Shown: piece after piece, positions 33,690 through 48,662 of the stretch
How the letters are laid out: each line of letters starts with the position of its first letter
Numbering within the stretch: the stretch's first letter is position 1
Assembly: GCF_000003605.2 (NCBI RefSeq)
Contig: NW_003108598.1
Coordinates: 102,152-152,902, forward strand
Direction: 5' to 3'
Source of the DNA: Saccoglossus kowalevskii
Lineage: Eukaryota > Hemichordata > Enteropneusta > Harrimaniidae
Length of the DNA stretch: 50,751 nt
Made by a program: the position numbers and the translations under genes
The notes under the pieces: generated by a model
Told to the model about the DNA's origin: nothing
What the model saw: only the letters and a program-made list of their open reading frames with translations
The model's database searches: none

Positions 33690-36600
33690 ATACACGTATA
33701 ATACATATACTTCAGACAAATGTCTTCATAATGCCATCCAATACGTCCTATACAATACTCGCATAAGTCAATGATGTCATATTATAAATATTAATAGCTG
33801 ATAAGAAAATGAAACTATCAACTTTCAATTTATTATATGCAATTCACAAAAGAAGAATTTCTGTTGTGTAGTATTGAATTGTTCTGATAAGAAAACTATA
33901 TATGATTATAAATTTGATACTTGCTTTTCAATTCATAAACATTCTCTGTTTGTAGTTAATTTTTTCTGGATATATCCTAAGTCTCGTTGTCTTGAGGCGT
34001 AAAAGAGCCACTATTAATAATGGAAAGTTATGTGTTAATTGATTTTATTTATTTACATTCACTAGAAGACATTTTTTCCCACGCATTGAGGAGCACGATT
34101 CGTGTAAGCTACGTCTTCATTTATTCAACCAGGAAGAGTATCACAATCTTGTCAACATGCATTTGCACTGATGTTGATCCATGATGGGTACAACTAATCC
34201 TAGTTCATCGCGAAATATCATCTGCAAGTATATTGACTGACGGTTAATATCTATTAGGCCTTCCTAACCCTCACCCCAACTTTAATTCGGAATTAAGAAG
34301 TTATTGCCTAGCGAAAAATTTCGTGAAAACCAAGTTTGGATCAAATAGATCGTCAAATCTCTTGAGTGTGCCAAAAATAATAAGAAAGAAAAATAGTGTA
34401 TTTCCCAGAAATTGATGGGAGAGGGTAAACTGTAGGCAATAGCTACCTTCAATATCCATTCAACAAGTTCTGTTCCTAATGCCAAGTACTCTAGATGAGT
34501 TTGTCCAGTCAATGTAGACACATTTAAAAACGGCTTGATCCTAAGAAATGACATAATACACTATGCATTGAATGCAAACATATTTGATTGGAACCTGCTG
34601 TCTCATGGTGTAAATCTCACAAAGTCAGCCACCGCAAAGGTTGTCAGTTTAAAGTCGTCTGTCACCCCCTCCCAGTTGCAAAACATGACAGCATGATAAC
34701 TGAGAGAGGTGGCTACGACACTGAAGTCACTAGAATTGAAAGAGAATGTACTATCAATACAAAATAAAATTGAAAAGGTTAAATTGCCTTCTTTAAAATA
34801 AAGTATAAATGAACACACACTATTATGAATACACAATATTGTCCTTGACAAGTGAGCTCCCGCTTTTAATCAGTAAAAGTTTTTTACATGTCATTTTGTA
34901 GTTGAATAATGGCTGCCAGGAAGGTTTAAATGGTCTTCCATATACCTATATAACTATAAGAATAGAACCACCACTAAACGACACAGAAGTGGATGATAAG
35001 CATGGCTCATTTGTTTATTTTGATTGGCTGTTTCATGATGCATTTTGCTTTCCCATTTCCTGTCTGGCCACAAGCAAAGCATGGCGGGATAGAATGTTGT
35101 CCAAATTGTTAAATTAAATTCTAGTTGAAATTTTGGAATACCTCAGTTGGTTTATAGGTACCGTGCTTCATGCACACACATAAACATGTTATACGCAAAC
35201 CAAGCCTCTAGTATATTTCTGCCTTTAAAGGGATGAAACGTAAATAATCTTTTAAGTATAGATCAGTTCAATTCGCAGCTTCCATGACGTCATGCACTTT
35301 AGAGGTTAACATCCTTTTGATCCCTTGCCAGACAGTGAGCTGTACTTTTGTCCATATATTTCCTATATCAGAACTTTTGATAGGTACAGTTTATAAAACA
35401 CATATAATATTGTGATAACCAATTGAAGGAATTGAACACACTTCTGTCAAGCGAGCGGTGCCTTTCACAATGTGGCAAGTGTATCGAAGTCACGAAGGTA
35501 TGTAAAGAGCTTATAGAATGTTTGGATCATTGTAATCTTTACAACCAGGCTTTAAGTATACTGACAGTAGCAAACACGGAGGATAATTGACTTTTCAAAG
35601 GCTACGCCGAATTGATAAGTCTATTACATTTTATGTGCACTGCACTAATGATATCTTTATTACATCCTTGAAAGGTTTGTAGCAATATAGATAAAAACGA
35701 ATAGAAAAGTTTAAAAGACAGTAAATTTTACAAATCAAGTGATTGCTCATTTCTTAAATGAACGAATTGTATATAGAATGGCCTAATTAGTTCATGGTCA
35801 AGTCTATTTATTTGCAAGTTTGGTATCAATTGCGGGTACTAATTATATGTGGAAATGTCTATGTGCGTATTCAGAAAAGTTGCTGGTCTGGTCGAATCAT
35901 TAACTTCATCAAAATGTGGAGAGATCAAATTTCAACTGTTATTATGAATTTTGTAGCGGTTCTGCAAATATATTTTTACATTTATGTGGCCAAATATACG
36001 AAAACAATCAATACACTTTTTAGACTAAAATTCGAGATAATAGGTATATTCGGTTAACGTACAGAGTTGCCTGTAGTTTGACTTATTTGAAAGATATATC
36101 TACATGTTTGATTTTCATCATCATTTCACACATATTTAATCACAACTGGTCTAAAATTGAGATTAGATCACGTGGATAGTAATTGTTTAGGCTGTTTATA
36201 AACTTAATGCAGAGTCTGGTAAATAATGAACTCAAACATTTCCGACTTGGTCAATAAGTTGTACATTCCGATCACTACATTATGTTCTTTATGTGTGACA
36301 CGTTGCCATTGTATATTATATATAGTGATAAATATTCCTCCACATCTAAGAAGTAATACGACATAAAAAAAATACCAATTTAAGTGCCCATACTTTAGAT
36401 AATTCATTAAAATATCACGCCTATGAATATTAATTGATCAATATGGCGGATACATCATTCTATAAAAATCTAAATGTTTGATAATTTCAAATCTAAAAAT
36501 ATACATTTTTATACTAGCAGTACACACCGTAATTTTCAGCTTAATTATTGTTTTATTCTTAGACTATAATATCCAATTAAAATGACTTTCTCCAAGCATG

Positions 36601-37745
36601 CTTTTCAGACGTTAAATGTTTTTGGTATAGCAATGAGTTATTCTGGTGACGCGGTAAACACGATAAGACTGGATCTGTCGTTATATTTGTTAGGTATAAG
36701 AGTATCAACAATATACAACAATATATTATAAGTTCTATATGCACATAGTATATTTTATAAAGTGTGTAGTAATACAAAGTAAGTAATCCCAGCAACACAA
36801 AAAACATTCTTCATATTTCCCTGAATGTATATATGAACTATGAGATCTGAGGAATGCGAAAATTGTATTTAATATAAATTATAGTAAATTTGCGACCATT
36901 TTAGCGTATTAAATAAGTATTTTTTAAAAATGCGATTTTGAACATTTATTGTTTAAATATCCCCACATAAAGATGACCAAATCTTACCGGAATATTTTTT
37001 TAGACACACTTGCATAGAAGGAGTGCTACAAGTAAAATGCTTCATAAATTGCGATGTGAAAACTATGAGTCGAGTAGTCATCATTTCTCGTAAATCGGTC
37101 ACCGTAGAAGATTATGAAGCACGTATGCAACGTACTATTATGGAAAGTATCACTTAAAATCATCAGTTAGAGGTTGTTTTTGATATTTCACCCAGGGAAT
37201 CCTTGTAAGTTTTCATCCTAAGATTCGCATTACAAAGTTGGATTTTAATAGATGAAGACCTGGACGAAACCCACTGACATCTTTTTCCCTTGCAAGCAAT
37301 TTAATGTAGAACATCGGTTTATAGCGTATACGCTATGGTTACAATGTGCACAGTTCGGCGATGACCGTTACAAAGTTGGCGCCACTGTACAGAAAATGTT
37401 TCATTAAAAATAAAAAAAATGGGAAAATTACCGATAGTTACATCTATTGTCGCTTTCAATCAGTTCACTGAGATTGATCTTGGTGATATATGCAACGTAA
37501 GTTTTGTTTTAATTTAGAATAACATCAGATTATATAATATTACATTTCAAAATATGTATATTGGCAATAAATTGTATCACTGTAGCCTGTACACTTGTTT
37601 ACAGTGATGGTCGGTGTCAATGAATCTAGGTGCAAGTCAAAGCATCTGGTTTAAAAAGTTAAGCACTGTTTCCTTGACGACTAGACATATGACTCATGCA
37701 TAATATCATTGAAATAACTTGCAGCACCGAATCTTAAATATGTAT
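33690..37745. other. Gene-free AT-rich stretch
   Basis: ATG frames of 60-90 residues at 34282-34554 (-), 34603-34851 (-), 34902-35117 (+), 35794-36057 (+), 36204-36407 (-) and 36577-36807 (-) show no recognisable domain, conserved motif or convincing splice pattern. I found no internal repeats here. Confidence 0.45.
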
Positions 37746-37746
37746 A

Positions 37747-37748
<2 letters not shown>

Positions 37749-37780
<32 letters not shown>
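37749..37780. repeat. (AT)n microsatellite
   Basis: About 16 uninterrupted AT dinucleotides. Confidence 0.97.
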
Positions 37781-37782
<2 letters not shown>

Positions 37783-40700
37783 AAATGTAAAAAAAATGAA
37801 TAATTAGTGGCCCCTGTACATAGCTTTCGTGCATATTAGTATCCTGTTCTCGTTCAATGCGTAACGCCATTCGTATAACTAATTTATTCTGAAAACTCCA
37901 AAAGTCTCATCAATTATACAGAAATACAGTTAAATATACTCTACGAGGATTTCACGCTGCTCTGCTCATGTTATGGTGTGATAGTTGATCATATTCTTGA
38001 AAAAAAAAACGCATTGGAGGATCAATCAATCAAGTGAAAGCTGATGCTATATGCTGATTTACATGAAATACGACTTGACATTCAACGTAATGACTTTCAT
38101 GTGTGAAAATAACGCACTATTAATTATTCAGAAACTTCTAGGGGAATTTGCATTTATCGATGTTCTTAAATTCATTTTGCAGCATACTATCTATATATTA
38201 GTGATCTGGATTTCTCTTGGGTTGTAAATGACCTGTTCTGGTTTAGTGGATCGAACTGGAGATCAAGTAAGCGTGAATCGTGCCATTATATCACATATTT
38301 ATGATTGTGTTTAGCAATGCGAGATTATTACGAGTTTATCTAAATTCAAGAACGTACAGCGGTAGTAACAACAAACGCTATATTATATTTTTAAAACCTA
38401 TACGATCGCAAAACATTCTAAATGACGTGCATACTTAGGCAATAATGAGTTCTGTTCATCCAAAGGTTTAACAAAATGGTATTTTTTGACAAGCATGTCT
38501 GCCATTTGGATAAATGCTACAAAATCACAGAATAAATGAAGAGACTGTTCAAACAAACAATTATATCCTACATTTGTACGAAATTTAACAAAATCGTTGA
38601 AATGTTATCTTAGAAAGGACTAAAGCACATGAGACAGAACAAAAAACATAGGTCCCCGTGTAGGACTACGCCCAATGTAGACTGAACATTCTTGCAATCC
38701 GATTGGTTCTCTTAACACCATTGAAATAAGCCAGCATATTACTTTAAACTATATTTCCTGAAGAGTTGTTAGTAATTATATAATGATTCGAACGTTCTTG
38801 GAAATTTAAAATATCAACGAAAATATGTGTAACAATTGAGGCCCTGTTTCTAATTTTCTCAATTGCAACTTGCCCGTGCACTTGAAGTTGTTTCACTCCT
38901 GTCTTACTATATTAGACCCAGGCTGTGTAAATGTCACATAATGAATTGATTCCACAATCAATTAGTAGTAATGTACTTCGTTCATAGAACGACAATGCTG
39001 AGTGCGATTGCAGACCGCACTGATTGCTCGAATACGCAGGTTAAAATTTTGATTAAGTTTCTTGTGTTAAAATAATGAAAACTAATGACTAAGTAATGAT
39101 ATCAAATGTGTGACCCTACACGATTCATTCAACTTGGGGTATTGTAACGTGTTTCTCGCAGAATGAAAAAATAGGCGTCACCTAAGACACGTGGCATGTG
39201 GTCGTGTAAAGGTATTTATTAGAATCATACATTACTTTTTTTTAAAATTGTAATCAATATTTTACATTTTATATTATATCTTTCAGTATAATTGTATATC
39301 ACCACAATGCATCACATGATTTCGTTGCGTCAAGAATTTGTTCCAGAATTTTCACGCCGAGATAAACAACGCAGTCTAGAATTACATCATTGGTCGGTAC
39401 ATTCGTTGACGTAGCGATCGTGATGAATACAATTAAAGTACCCGTATGCACACCAATCACATACGGAGTTGTTCCGTTGTGGCGATCTCACTCGGCTATT
39501 GCCTGTAGGCGGCTGTCCCTTTTTTGAATACAAATCTGGTAAGTGAGATTTTTATTCTTTAAATAATATAACCCATTTTCAGTTGGAATCATGGTACACC
39601 AGTCAATATGTAATAAAATTATTGCCACGCATATGTCTCTATTAGTCTATTAGTGTATTCGTCTATATGAACTTACGTAATTCAGCTATCAGTCGCGCAA
39701 TTGACATCACTGATCACGATGCCAATTGATGATATTACTGATATTATATACGAGTATACATGTTCAATTGCATTATGTTCGTACATAAATAGTTTACGGG
39801 AGCCAAACATATTATGTATGGCACAGTGCCCCCGTACGATGTGTACGTGTAACATTATGCCCATGACAAACATACGTAAGAAAGAAATATGTTTGTTTTT
39901 TTCAAAAACAGAGATTCAAATCGGATAGATAAATACTATTTATATTTTTCTTTAAAAAGTGCGAGATACACCGAGTCATAGATACATATGTATGCGTTCT
40001 CCTTTCGCACGCACGCGTTATTAATTCTGAGTTTACGTAATGTGTATACTCCGAGATTTTATGAGCTGTCGATATGTATTGAGTGGATTTTGGAAAACTA
40101 ATAAAAATTATTTCATGCGCGTTGGTTTTACTTTTTTTGTCATCTTTGTCAATGTAAAGTAAAGTAAACGATCCAACTTAATGTGAGGCTGAATTATTAA
40201 AATTGAATTCGAAAGGTTGAACGTGGATATATAAATATATTGTTATTTACAAGAGAAGAGAGTCAAAAAAGCATGGCAAGCATGTAACATTTCACTACTG
40301 AAAAACAATTTACGGTTGAGCAACGTAATTCATTCCAAGCCAGACATGCACGTCCATTATTGTCTATCCATACTTCGACTGTATAGAATTATCCAGAGTC
40401 TGATGTGCATTGCACCTGTAATTCCAAGTACATCCGGATGTCTGTTCCTTCACATCCTTTGCAAAAAGAGATTGAAATGCTTATTATTATCCCTAACTAC
40501 GTACACCTGCTCGGCTGTTGTTGATAATCTTATTACCAAGAAATGCAAAAGTTGATATAACTACATACCTACATAGTATTGACATTCATAGTGCAACGAA
40601 ATTTACCAAACTTAGAACACTAAACAAATGACCGACAAACTACAAACAAGGACATTACGTCACATTACTAAGAGAAAGATATGTGGAACCCTGTGATATA

Positions 40701-43700
40701 TAGAAAGTAATGTCAGGTGAGTCACATCCTGCACAACATGTGGCATCCGCCATATATCTTTTGAGTCATAATAACATTGTTTCTGTATGAAATCCGACAT
40801 TTACATCATACAAGTGATATTGATGCTAGCTAAGATTCATCTGTACAACAGCGTTATCATGTCCGACTACAAGCTCAACATGCTGTCACATTTCCCGGTA
40901 CATTGTAAATGATAGCTTTATTACAAATTTATATTCTATACATATTTAAAGCGATGCTTGTTGCATATTTTCCATTCGTTTTAGTATCTCTTTCCATATT
41001 TATGGCTTCCTGAAATTAAATGGATAAATAAATGCAAATTACTACAATAAGCTAAACTGAAAAACGTACATTTTGTAAACAAAGACGATGGCGACTTAGA
41101 CATATCCAAATGAAATACCGTATCACTGTTAACGTCTATGTTACTGTGTCGTTCGTCCCTGTCACCCCAGCATACTTAACATGTATCATAACGATATACA
41201 CACTCATGCATAACACAGTTCATTATTAGTAAGTTTCTTATGCCCTTATATTGTATTCCGATGGTTCTGTTTGTGCTAATTCCGTTTTAATTGTATTGTA
41301 TTTTTTTTTTATTCTATATTATTCAAGTAAAAACCAAATAGATATGCATGAATATTGCATTGCGTCGAGGGGAGACGTAGATATAAATCTACGTCCTTCT
41401 ACTATCTTGAGGTGTAAGTACATTGTGCATACATTATACATTATTTAAGACGGGTCTCCAATGATATACTGTTTATACGGAGGAATACATATCAGACTAT
41501 CATCTGGATGAAGGCGCGAATGGGTTTGTATAATTTGCGTGTGTAAAAAAATAAGACTTGTGACGACGAAAAATAAAAAATATCAATACAAAAAACACAT
41601 CAACAAAACAAATAAATACAAACGAAAAAAAAACAGACATTATTTTTTCTGTGGATAGACAATTGAATAAGAACTGGTACGATTTTTGAACGTTTTCAGC
41701 AATGACCAGTTGAGGGGATTTATATACAATTGACACAATACACATATACGTGGTGAGCTACAGTGAATTCCACTGTTAAACTCAGTCAAAATCAAAACAC
41801 AATACAGAAAATAAAATATTAAATCATTCAACTTGATTGTTGTTGCTTTACTGCCATGATATATTGCAAGTACAACTTACATATATGCATGTTAACCATT
41901 GCGCTTGATAACAGCAAATATAATTGAATGCATCATGTAATTGTATGGCCATTATATTGGTTACTCACTTGAATTCATTAACAATTCTATACTTGGGAAA
42001 TGTGGCGTCTTGTCGGAGGAAACGTTGAGCTGTCGGTTTAGTGTGCTGTGTCTGTTTTCAACGTGACAAGTAGCGCATTACCGCGGGATGTCTGGAACGT
42101 AACTCATCCACAATCTGTAATTTGGTTCTTTGCCTGATGATATGCGAAATAAATAAATGAAAAAAATGTCATTTTAACAAAATCCACAAAGTTAACTGAA
42201 TTTATTCAATTCACACAGTGGTGATTTATAACAATAATAATGAATCGATATTTTATATATAGAATAAGGAGACGAGACTACGGCAGGATAATGTGTCAAA
42301 ACCCTTATCCCCATCCAATAGCAATAGGTGTGGATTCGGGTTTGTTTGAATGCATGTCGACTTTCAATAATAATGTATGGCTGCTTAGCACATTATGTGC
42401 TTGTACCAGAAGACAGAATCCAAAAACGTCAGTTATATTGCATGATTTGTCTATGTGCATCATGTTAACGCTTTCTTTCTAACGTTAACATTGTCTTCAA
42501 ATTTATTAAAAACATAACATGAATTGGTTGTGACTTTCTGAATAGCAATCAGGTATTCTATATGAAATATTAATACGAGTGATGTCGGATGATTGTATTA
42601 TCATTTTTTTTTCTTGGGTATACTTATGGGTTACTACAGCACCACGTATATCTGAATAATTAATAGTTTACTTTTATATTAACGATCAAGGGTCAATGTT
42701 GTTCAATCGCTCTAATCTAAAGATCGGAGGTAGGTAAGTTTTCCCTCCGCAGACCCGCACTGAACTTACCGTGTTTTTAACCGATATATGTTTTGATGAA
42801 ATAGAAAGCCAAAGCATAACACACTTATTAAAAAGTAATTAGTTCTAATGTTGCAAAAATGTATACCTTACTATGCATTTCTCTTATTGGAATAAGCATA
42901 GCGCATAGAGATATTAGCATATCTCTTTAAAATAATGTCCGATGAGTACCGGTGTTATGTAACAAAACTTACTGTCTGTTATTTACTATCTTGACATTAA
43001 TCGTAATGACGCCACATTTTCGTTAAGCATCTACAGCATTGCATTAGTCTGACAACAGATTAGTGGACAGCGACTTTCATAACGTCACATTAGTTTTAAA
43101 CTCATATTCAAGCTTTGTAAATGTCATATTCTCGATTTGTCTAGCTATAATGCCTATCGTATACAGCAGAGATTACGTGGGTGTCAATCCTGGAGATAAA
43201 TATAATATCACTCATCATAACATTAGTCGCAGTCACGATCTGCTTGTATTTCCTGATTATTTTTTTTTTATCATTATTCTGTTAGTGAATTGATCACGAA
43301 TTGCAATAGAATAGCTACATATGATCAAATTCACAGTAAAGTAAAATGTATACGTGGGGTTATTTTAACCTTGGACCAGCTTAAGGTGGCGCTAATGTGC
43401 GATAAAATACAAATTATGCAGTCATACAATTGTTTATGACATTGATATGACGGTATCGTACAATATAGATCATTGAAAAATAAATACCATGTTCAAGATA
43501 GGGTGATCGCATTAAACAATCATGATGATGATCCCATTGAACTATGTTGATAATTATTAATTGGCCTCTTTTATTACTATTTTGCCTTCATTTGAATCAA
43601 GTGATCTTATTAAAGAAACACTCATAAGACGGAATAGTTACCAGTACACTATGATTTCAAACGATGTCCCAGTTAGGAAAGAAATACGTATAATAAACAC

Positions 43701-46700
43701 CATATAGTAACTGGGTGTACACGTTGTGCTATCCTTCCAAAGTTGAAAAATAAAAACCATGTACAAGTTAGCCACCATATTTTGAAAGATTTAAGCTATG
43801 TTGTTATATGATGTATCTACGCTTATCGGAGTAGTATAAATTAATAACCGAGGTGTACAGAGAGTAGTATTTGACATTTCTTTTGTGTTGTGTGATTGTT
43901 ATCTTTATCGTGATGAAAGGAGAAAATCCAATTAATTTGACAACTCCTTACGGTGATTTCGTTTCAACTAAAATTAGATGTCCCGCAAATCCATTATTCG
44001 CTTTAACGAAAGTAAATGAATCGTTTTGTAAATATCGCAGCTGCACGTTAAGTAAATAATTATACTCTGGCTGTGATGCGTCAACGTGTGACACAATTGA
44101 CAATAACCATTGTTTAATGATTGAAGTACTGAAATAAACATCTACATCGTAATGAATCTATTTTAATTCATCAATATTTTATCCTTGGTGTATCTCTGTT
44201 GAACGTTGACATGACATTCACGTAGAGTTTGATACTTTATGATTTAATACCCAGCAACTATTTCTAAAACGTACGTTTGGGATAAGTTGCATTTACAGAA
44301 AATGTATTTGGTTTAAATGTAATAGAATAGAATCTAGTGATATAATACTTATCATCTTATTTTTAGATGCGTATTTGGTATAATATAATTGGTAGCATGA
44401 GACCCAGTTTAAAATGAGTTCCAACAAATAAAAATGATTGACAGCAATGCAATCAGTCACACTGTTTCACAGACGAGGTGTAATTGCATGTTACGTATGG
44501 AAAAGGGTTTATTGCCCTATTCCATAAAGGAGATTTGAACAAAGATATAAACTATCAAACTTACCTTGGAAACCATACTATTAACCCACGTTAATGCTTG
44601 CAGCTATATTTGTTTTATTACTCGTAACGCAAATAATTCATTTCAGAAGACGTTAAGAATTTGAGATTGTATAACCTACCTAACACAGGGAGACTACTCT
44701 CTACACGTATTTCATACTTAGTACCTACCTTTGACGGAATACGAATATGACGCCCACATCTCATTGGCAGTTGTTGGAATACTCCATATAACGTCAATTA
44801 TCCTCGCAATATATTTGTAACATAAATATTCAGAGTATATCAGAGAAAACTAGATTGAATTTTTCTATATAAATGAAATAGAACGTCCACTGTATGCTAT
44901 ATTCTTAGTTTACAATACTAATTACAATATAGCCCGTAGCTTAAATCTTGTCGATGAAATTCAGAATTCTGTTGTAATTGTACATCACATGTTTCCAAAA
45001 TTAGAATTTCAGTTCTTTGCATATTCACTGTTAATAATGATTCCCCTGTAGTAGTACGCCTGGTAAAGTACATACCAGGGTTTCCATTCATTTTAACTGA
45101 GTTCAATTTATAGCATTTAAGTGTGGGTTATTGTAATATTGATATTACCATCTAAAATAGAATACATCGAAAAATGCAAATTTCCGGTTCTTGTAAAATA
45201 GTTCAGCGTGATATGATTGAACAACGAGTGCCCATAAATATTGATATCTCTTACATTGTGTTAAATATGTAATCCAATCGTCTCAAAATCGTGATTTTTT
45301 ATGAGCATATTAATTAAAACTCATAAATTAACATGATATCAATAAAATTGTCAATTACAGTCATATATATTGTTAATAATAACATATTCACAAATAATCT
45401 TTGAATATCAATTGAAAAGTAAAAAAAAGACAATATTAACATTAGAGATGTATGAAGCAAATGAAAAAGATTCAGAATCTATGGTTTCCTTATATATATA
45501 TATAAATTTAAGTTTACCACTTGTTATCTTTTGTGTATGATAATAGTATGCTCGAGTTGTCAGTGGGACAGAACAGAGTCGGACAGAACGGAACGTAAAG
45601 AAGCAGTACTAAACAACTCAAATAACAAATGGGCTACTTAGAAATGCAAATGAGTGACAAATGATAAATAAGACGCATGTTTCCAGCTGGAAGCATCACA
45701 GTATGGATTTATTTCTACGAAATCCATGTACACGTAGCTATTATAATCTGGCACTAAAATATTGCCCATAAAAATAAAAAATACTACGATATATTGTAAA
45801 ATGCTTTTTTTGCAAAGAATTACGAAATGTATATCAGAATTACAACGTATTCCATATACATGTACATAATAAGTGTAACCGCTCTATCCACTATTGTGTG
45901 AAAAGCATCACAACTTATAACTATAGTTCAGCCACTAGGGGCGCCATGGCTCCCTTATTAACTAAGAATTTAATTATTTATTAATTATTCATTCGATCTA
46001 GTGATTGAATTCTAGATAGGCCGGGGTATCATTAAGTGAACTCGATCACAGTAATACAAAAACCAGGACACCCATCTTCTAGTAGATTTTTTACAACATG
46101 GTGGCTAAAAATGTCAGTTTCACTAATAACGTGGTGCATTTCCTCTTCATAACACTAGTATATTACCACTTACCCTTAGTCAATTACTACTATGATAAAA
46201 ACATTATAATAAACAATCCTTCTTGAATTATAGTTATATTATAGTTAGTAAGATCATAGCTATATCGTATTATTTATAATGCGACAAAATATACTTATTT
46301 GTACGAAATGTTTAACCATTTGCCATATCTAACCGACGAGTTACAAATAGAAGGTTCTACGAAATATCTAATAAATATTTTTTTGAGTACTGCGTTCAGT
46401 CTATTGGTAATCCCGTATTCCTCCGAAGGCAAGTTGTTATGACGTGCGAGAGATCTGGATTTTTTTGTAAATTCATTTAGTATTTATTTGTTCGCTTCGT
46501 CTTTCGTCTTTCATGTAACATATTAAACTGAATATCCCTCGAGTCATATATCTTTCATCTCCACTACTCGAAAATCAAATTGCATTCGGGTAAGGTTATT
46601 GATAATGAGAATACAATGTAATAGTTTTACGTGAGACCGCGGTTACTATAGTAACGTAAAATACAGCTGAGTTTTCAAATGTTCAAGTTATTATATAAAG

Positions 46701-47092
46701 AAATATAGCACAATTTTCTAAAGATTAAAATCGTTCCAATCAATTACAGCAAATTACATTGACTGGCTTCCATAGATTCGTGTAGGTAACGTCTCTTCTA
46801 TAATCATGTTATTAGTAGCTTTAAATGAAAGGTAAAATAAAGTGAACTACTTTGGATTGTGAATCCATGAACAATGGTTCATTCGACATTCAACATATGA
46901 AATCAATTTTGACCAAATATTACCACTGTACGTGTAGCTATCATTAGACTCCTATTGTCGTGTGACAAAGGTAAATTCGCAACTGTGTATTTTGGGATCA
47001 CACAAACGTTCATCGTCCAACAGATAATTGAATTCAGTTGTGTTTGGTGGTTTAATATGTCGACTTTTGTATCGCATTATAGAAATTTGACG
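37781..47092. other. Gene-free AT-rich stretch, CpG not depleted
   Basis: No coding exon can be supported in these 9.3 kb. The ATG frames at 39682-39928 (both strands), 40316-40555, 41251-41448, 42240-42482, 43063-43293, 43871-44059 and 44918-45106 lack recognisable protein character. CpG is common in places: six in the 60 bases from 39361. Microsatellite (AT)n also occurs near 45493-45503. Confidence 0.45.
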
Positions 47093-47093
47093 A

Positions 47094-47097
47094 GATA

Positions 47098-47157
<60 letters not shown>
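47094..47157. repeat. (TA)n microsatellite
   Basis: A run of about 30 TA/AT dinucleotides ends about 15 bp before the duplicated segment at 47173. The Tyr-Ile repeat ORF across it is a by-product. Confidence 0.97.
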
Positions 47158-47161
<4 letters not shown>

Positions 47162-47172
47162 TAATATTTTAT

Positions 47173-48445
47173 GAATATATTTAGGTTCCGCGAAGCTGCT
47201 GGGCTGAATATACTAATTCTTATCTATGTATATAACCCAAGTTACATTTTATCTGTTGAAGAAGCTCGGGAAAAGTGAGTTGTCGTTAGTAAATTTATCT
47301 TGTGGATAAATATCAGAAGAAGGCGTAGACATAAGTAGGGATAGCAACATATAATGAAGAGTTAAATTACATACGCGAGATAAAAGCCATAAAGTACAAC
47401 CCAAAATGACAAATAACATACAGGCAAATAAATAAATGTCAAATGAGAAAGTTCCATATACCTCAACCAACCAACCAGCTAACTAATCAACCAACCAACC
47501 AGCTAACTAATCAACCAACCTACCAGCTAACTAATCAATCAACCAACCAACCAGCTAACTAATCAACCAACCAACCAACCAACCTACCAGCTAAGTAATC
47601 AACCAACCAACCAGCTAACTAATCAATCAACCAGCTAACTAATCAACCAACCAACCAGCTAACTAATCAACCAACCAACCAGCTAACTAATCAATCAACC
47701 AACCAACCAGCTAACTAATCAACCAACCAACCAACCAACCTACCAGCTAAGTAATCAACCAACCAACTAACCAACCAGCTAACTAATCAATCAACCAGCT
47801 AACTAATCAACCAACCAACCAGCTAACTAATCAACCAACCAACCAACCAGCTAACTAATCAACCAACCAACCAACCTACCACCTAACCAACCTTGAAGTG
47901 ATGTACAGATTCGCCACATGTGGCACCCACCGCTATATATCACACTAAATTGACGCTCATAACGTAACGTCTACACTAAACAAATGACGACATCCCGTGA
48001 AGTCGAGCAGAGATACGGAATTTGGCCCGGGGTACACGGATATGAGTGATATAACGTGGTATTATCTTGTTGGCGGTGAATAGCCGCTTAATCATACATG
48101 CAGCAGCTAATATATAGCGTTGAAACCAAAATAATGCTTGAATTAAGACGATCGACCTCAAATGACTCTCGGCACAAGGCCGTTATTGACATTGTAAACA
48201 CGTCTTGGAATTTACCAGGCAAGTGCAAGATATTAAATGTATTATTTCGCACTATTGTATCTAAGACCACAGGAGATATGTTTTATGTTGTACTATAGGA
48301 AAAAAATTACACTTGGACGTGATGTGAACATTCGAAACCGAACTTTTGTCAGTAAGTTTCGCGGTCACAAATAGTGTAAAAATGGCATAAAATACGACTA
48401 TATGATCGTTCACATCCGGCGACGCTACTAAGACTAATTACACAG
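47173..48445 (+). repeat. Dispersed duplication, copy 2 (pairs with 22349-23514)
   Basis: Direct, diverged copy of 22349-23514. It lacks the MITE and carries a large tandem expansion (47464-47885). Outside those two differences the copies are collinear end to end. Confidence 0.85.
47464..47885 (+). repeat. Expanded tandem array (accagctaactaatcaacca)
   Basis: About 420 bp of units built from (caac)n plus 'cagctaactaat', mostly 24 or 28 bp. They are arranged in a higher-order pattern in which a block of roughly 150 bp (from 'caacctaccagctaagtaat') occurs twice. The homologous position in the other copy (22641-22682) has only one to two units. Confidence 0.95.
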
Positions 48446-48446
48446 T

Positions 48447-48662
48447 TCCTTACCACTCGGACACACTAACAAACTGCATAGAATATCTCAATACATCTTA
48501 ACCGAAGTGAAGCCAGATATCTTACCCAAAATCCTGCTCAGACTAAACAACAATATCTTTGAACTCTCTCACTTGTTTCAGGAAGTGACATCACAAGATA
48601 AACGCTCTCTGTGGCGAAGGTCTAGTTTCAGCTGTTTTTACTCAAACCCAATAAAGACTTGA
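48447..48662 (+). CDS. Possible terminal exon, 71 codons, unrecognised
   Basis: An open frame without ATG follows an acceptor-like 'attacacag' (AG at 48444-48445) and ends at TGA, with AATAAA overlapping its last codons (48650-48655). The peptide has balanced composition and an amphipathic character (YILTEVKPDILPKILLRLNN, then LFQEVTSQDKRSLWRR), unlike most frames nearby. It begins just where similarity to the 22.3-23.5 kb duplicate ends. I recognise no family. It could be the last exon of a gene whose other exons I have not identified, or chance. Confidence 0.22.
   Translation, partial: SLPLGHTNKLHRISQYILTEVKPDILPKILLRLNNNIFELSHLFQEVTSQDKRSLWRRSSFSCFYSNPIKT

Noticed and set aside
34603-35117. 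ORFs at 34603-34851 (-) and 34902-35117 (+)
   Set aside because: There is no recognisable family, no clear splice context and ordinary composition for chance frames.
38183-38266. Possible 84-bp symmetric (phase 1-1) exon after 'ttttgcag' and before 'gtaagc'
   Set aside because: The frame is open, but it is short, isolated and matches nothing I recognise. Such sites occur by chance in 50 kb.
46955-47164. ORF ending in a Tyr-Ile repeat
   Set aside because: It is created by the (TA)n microsatellite.
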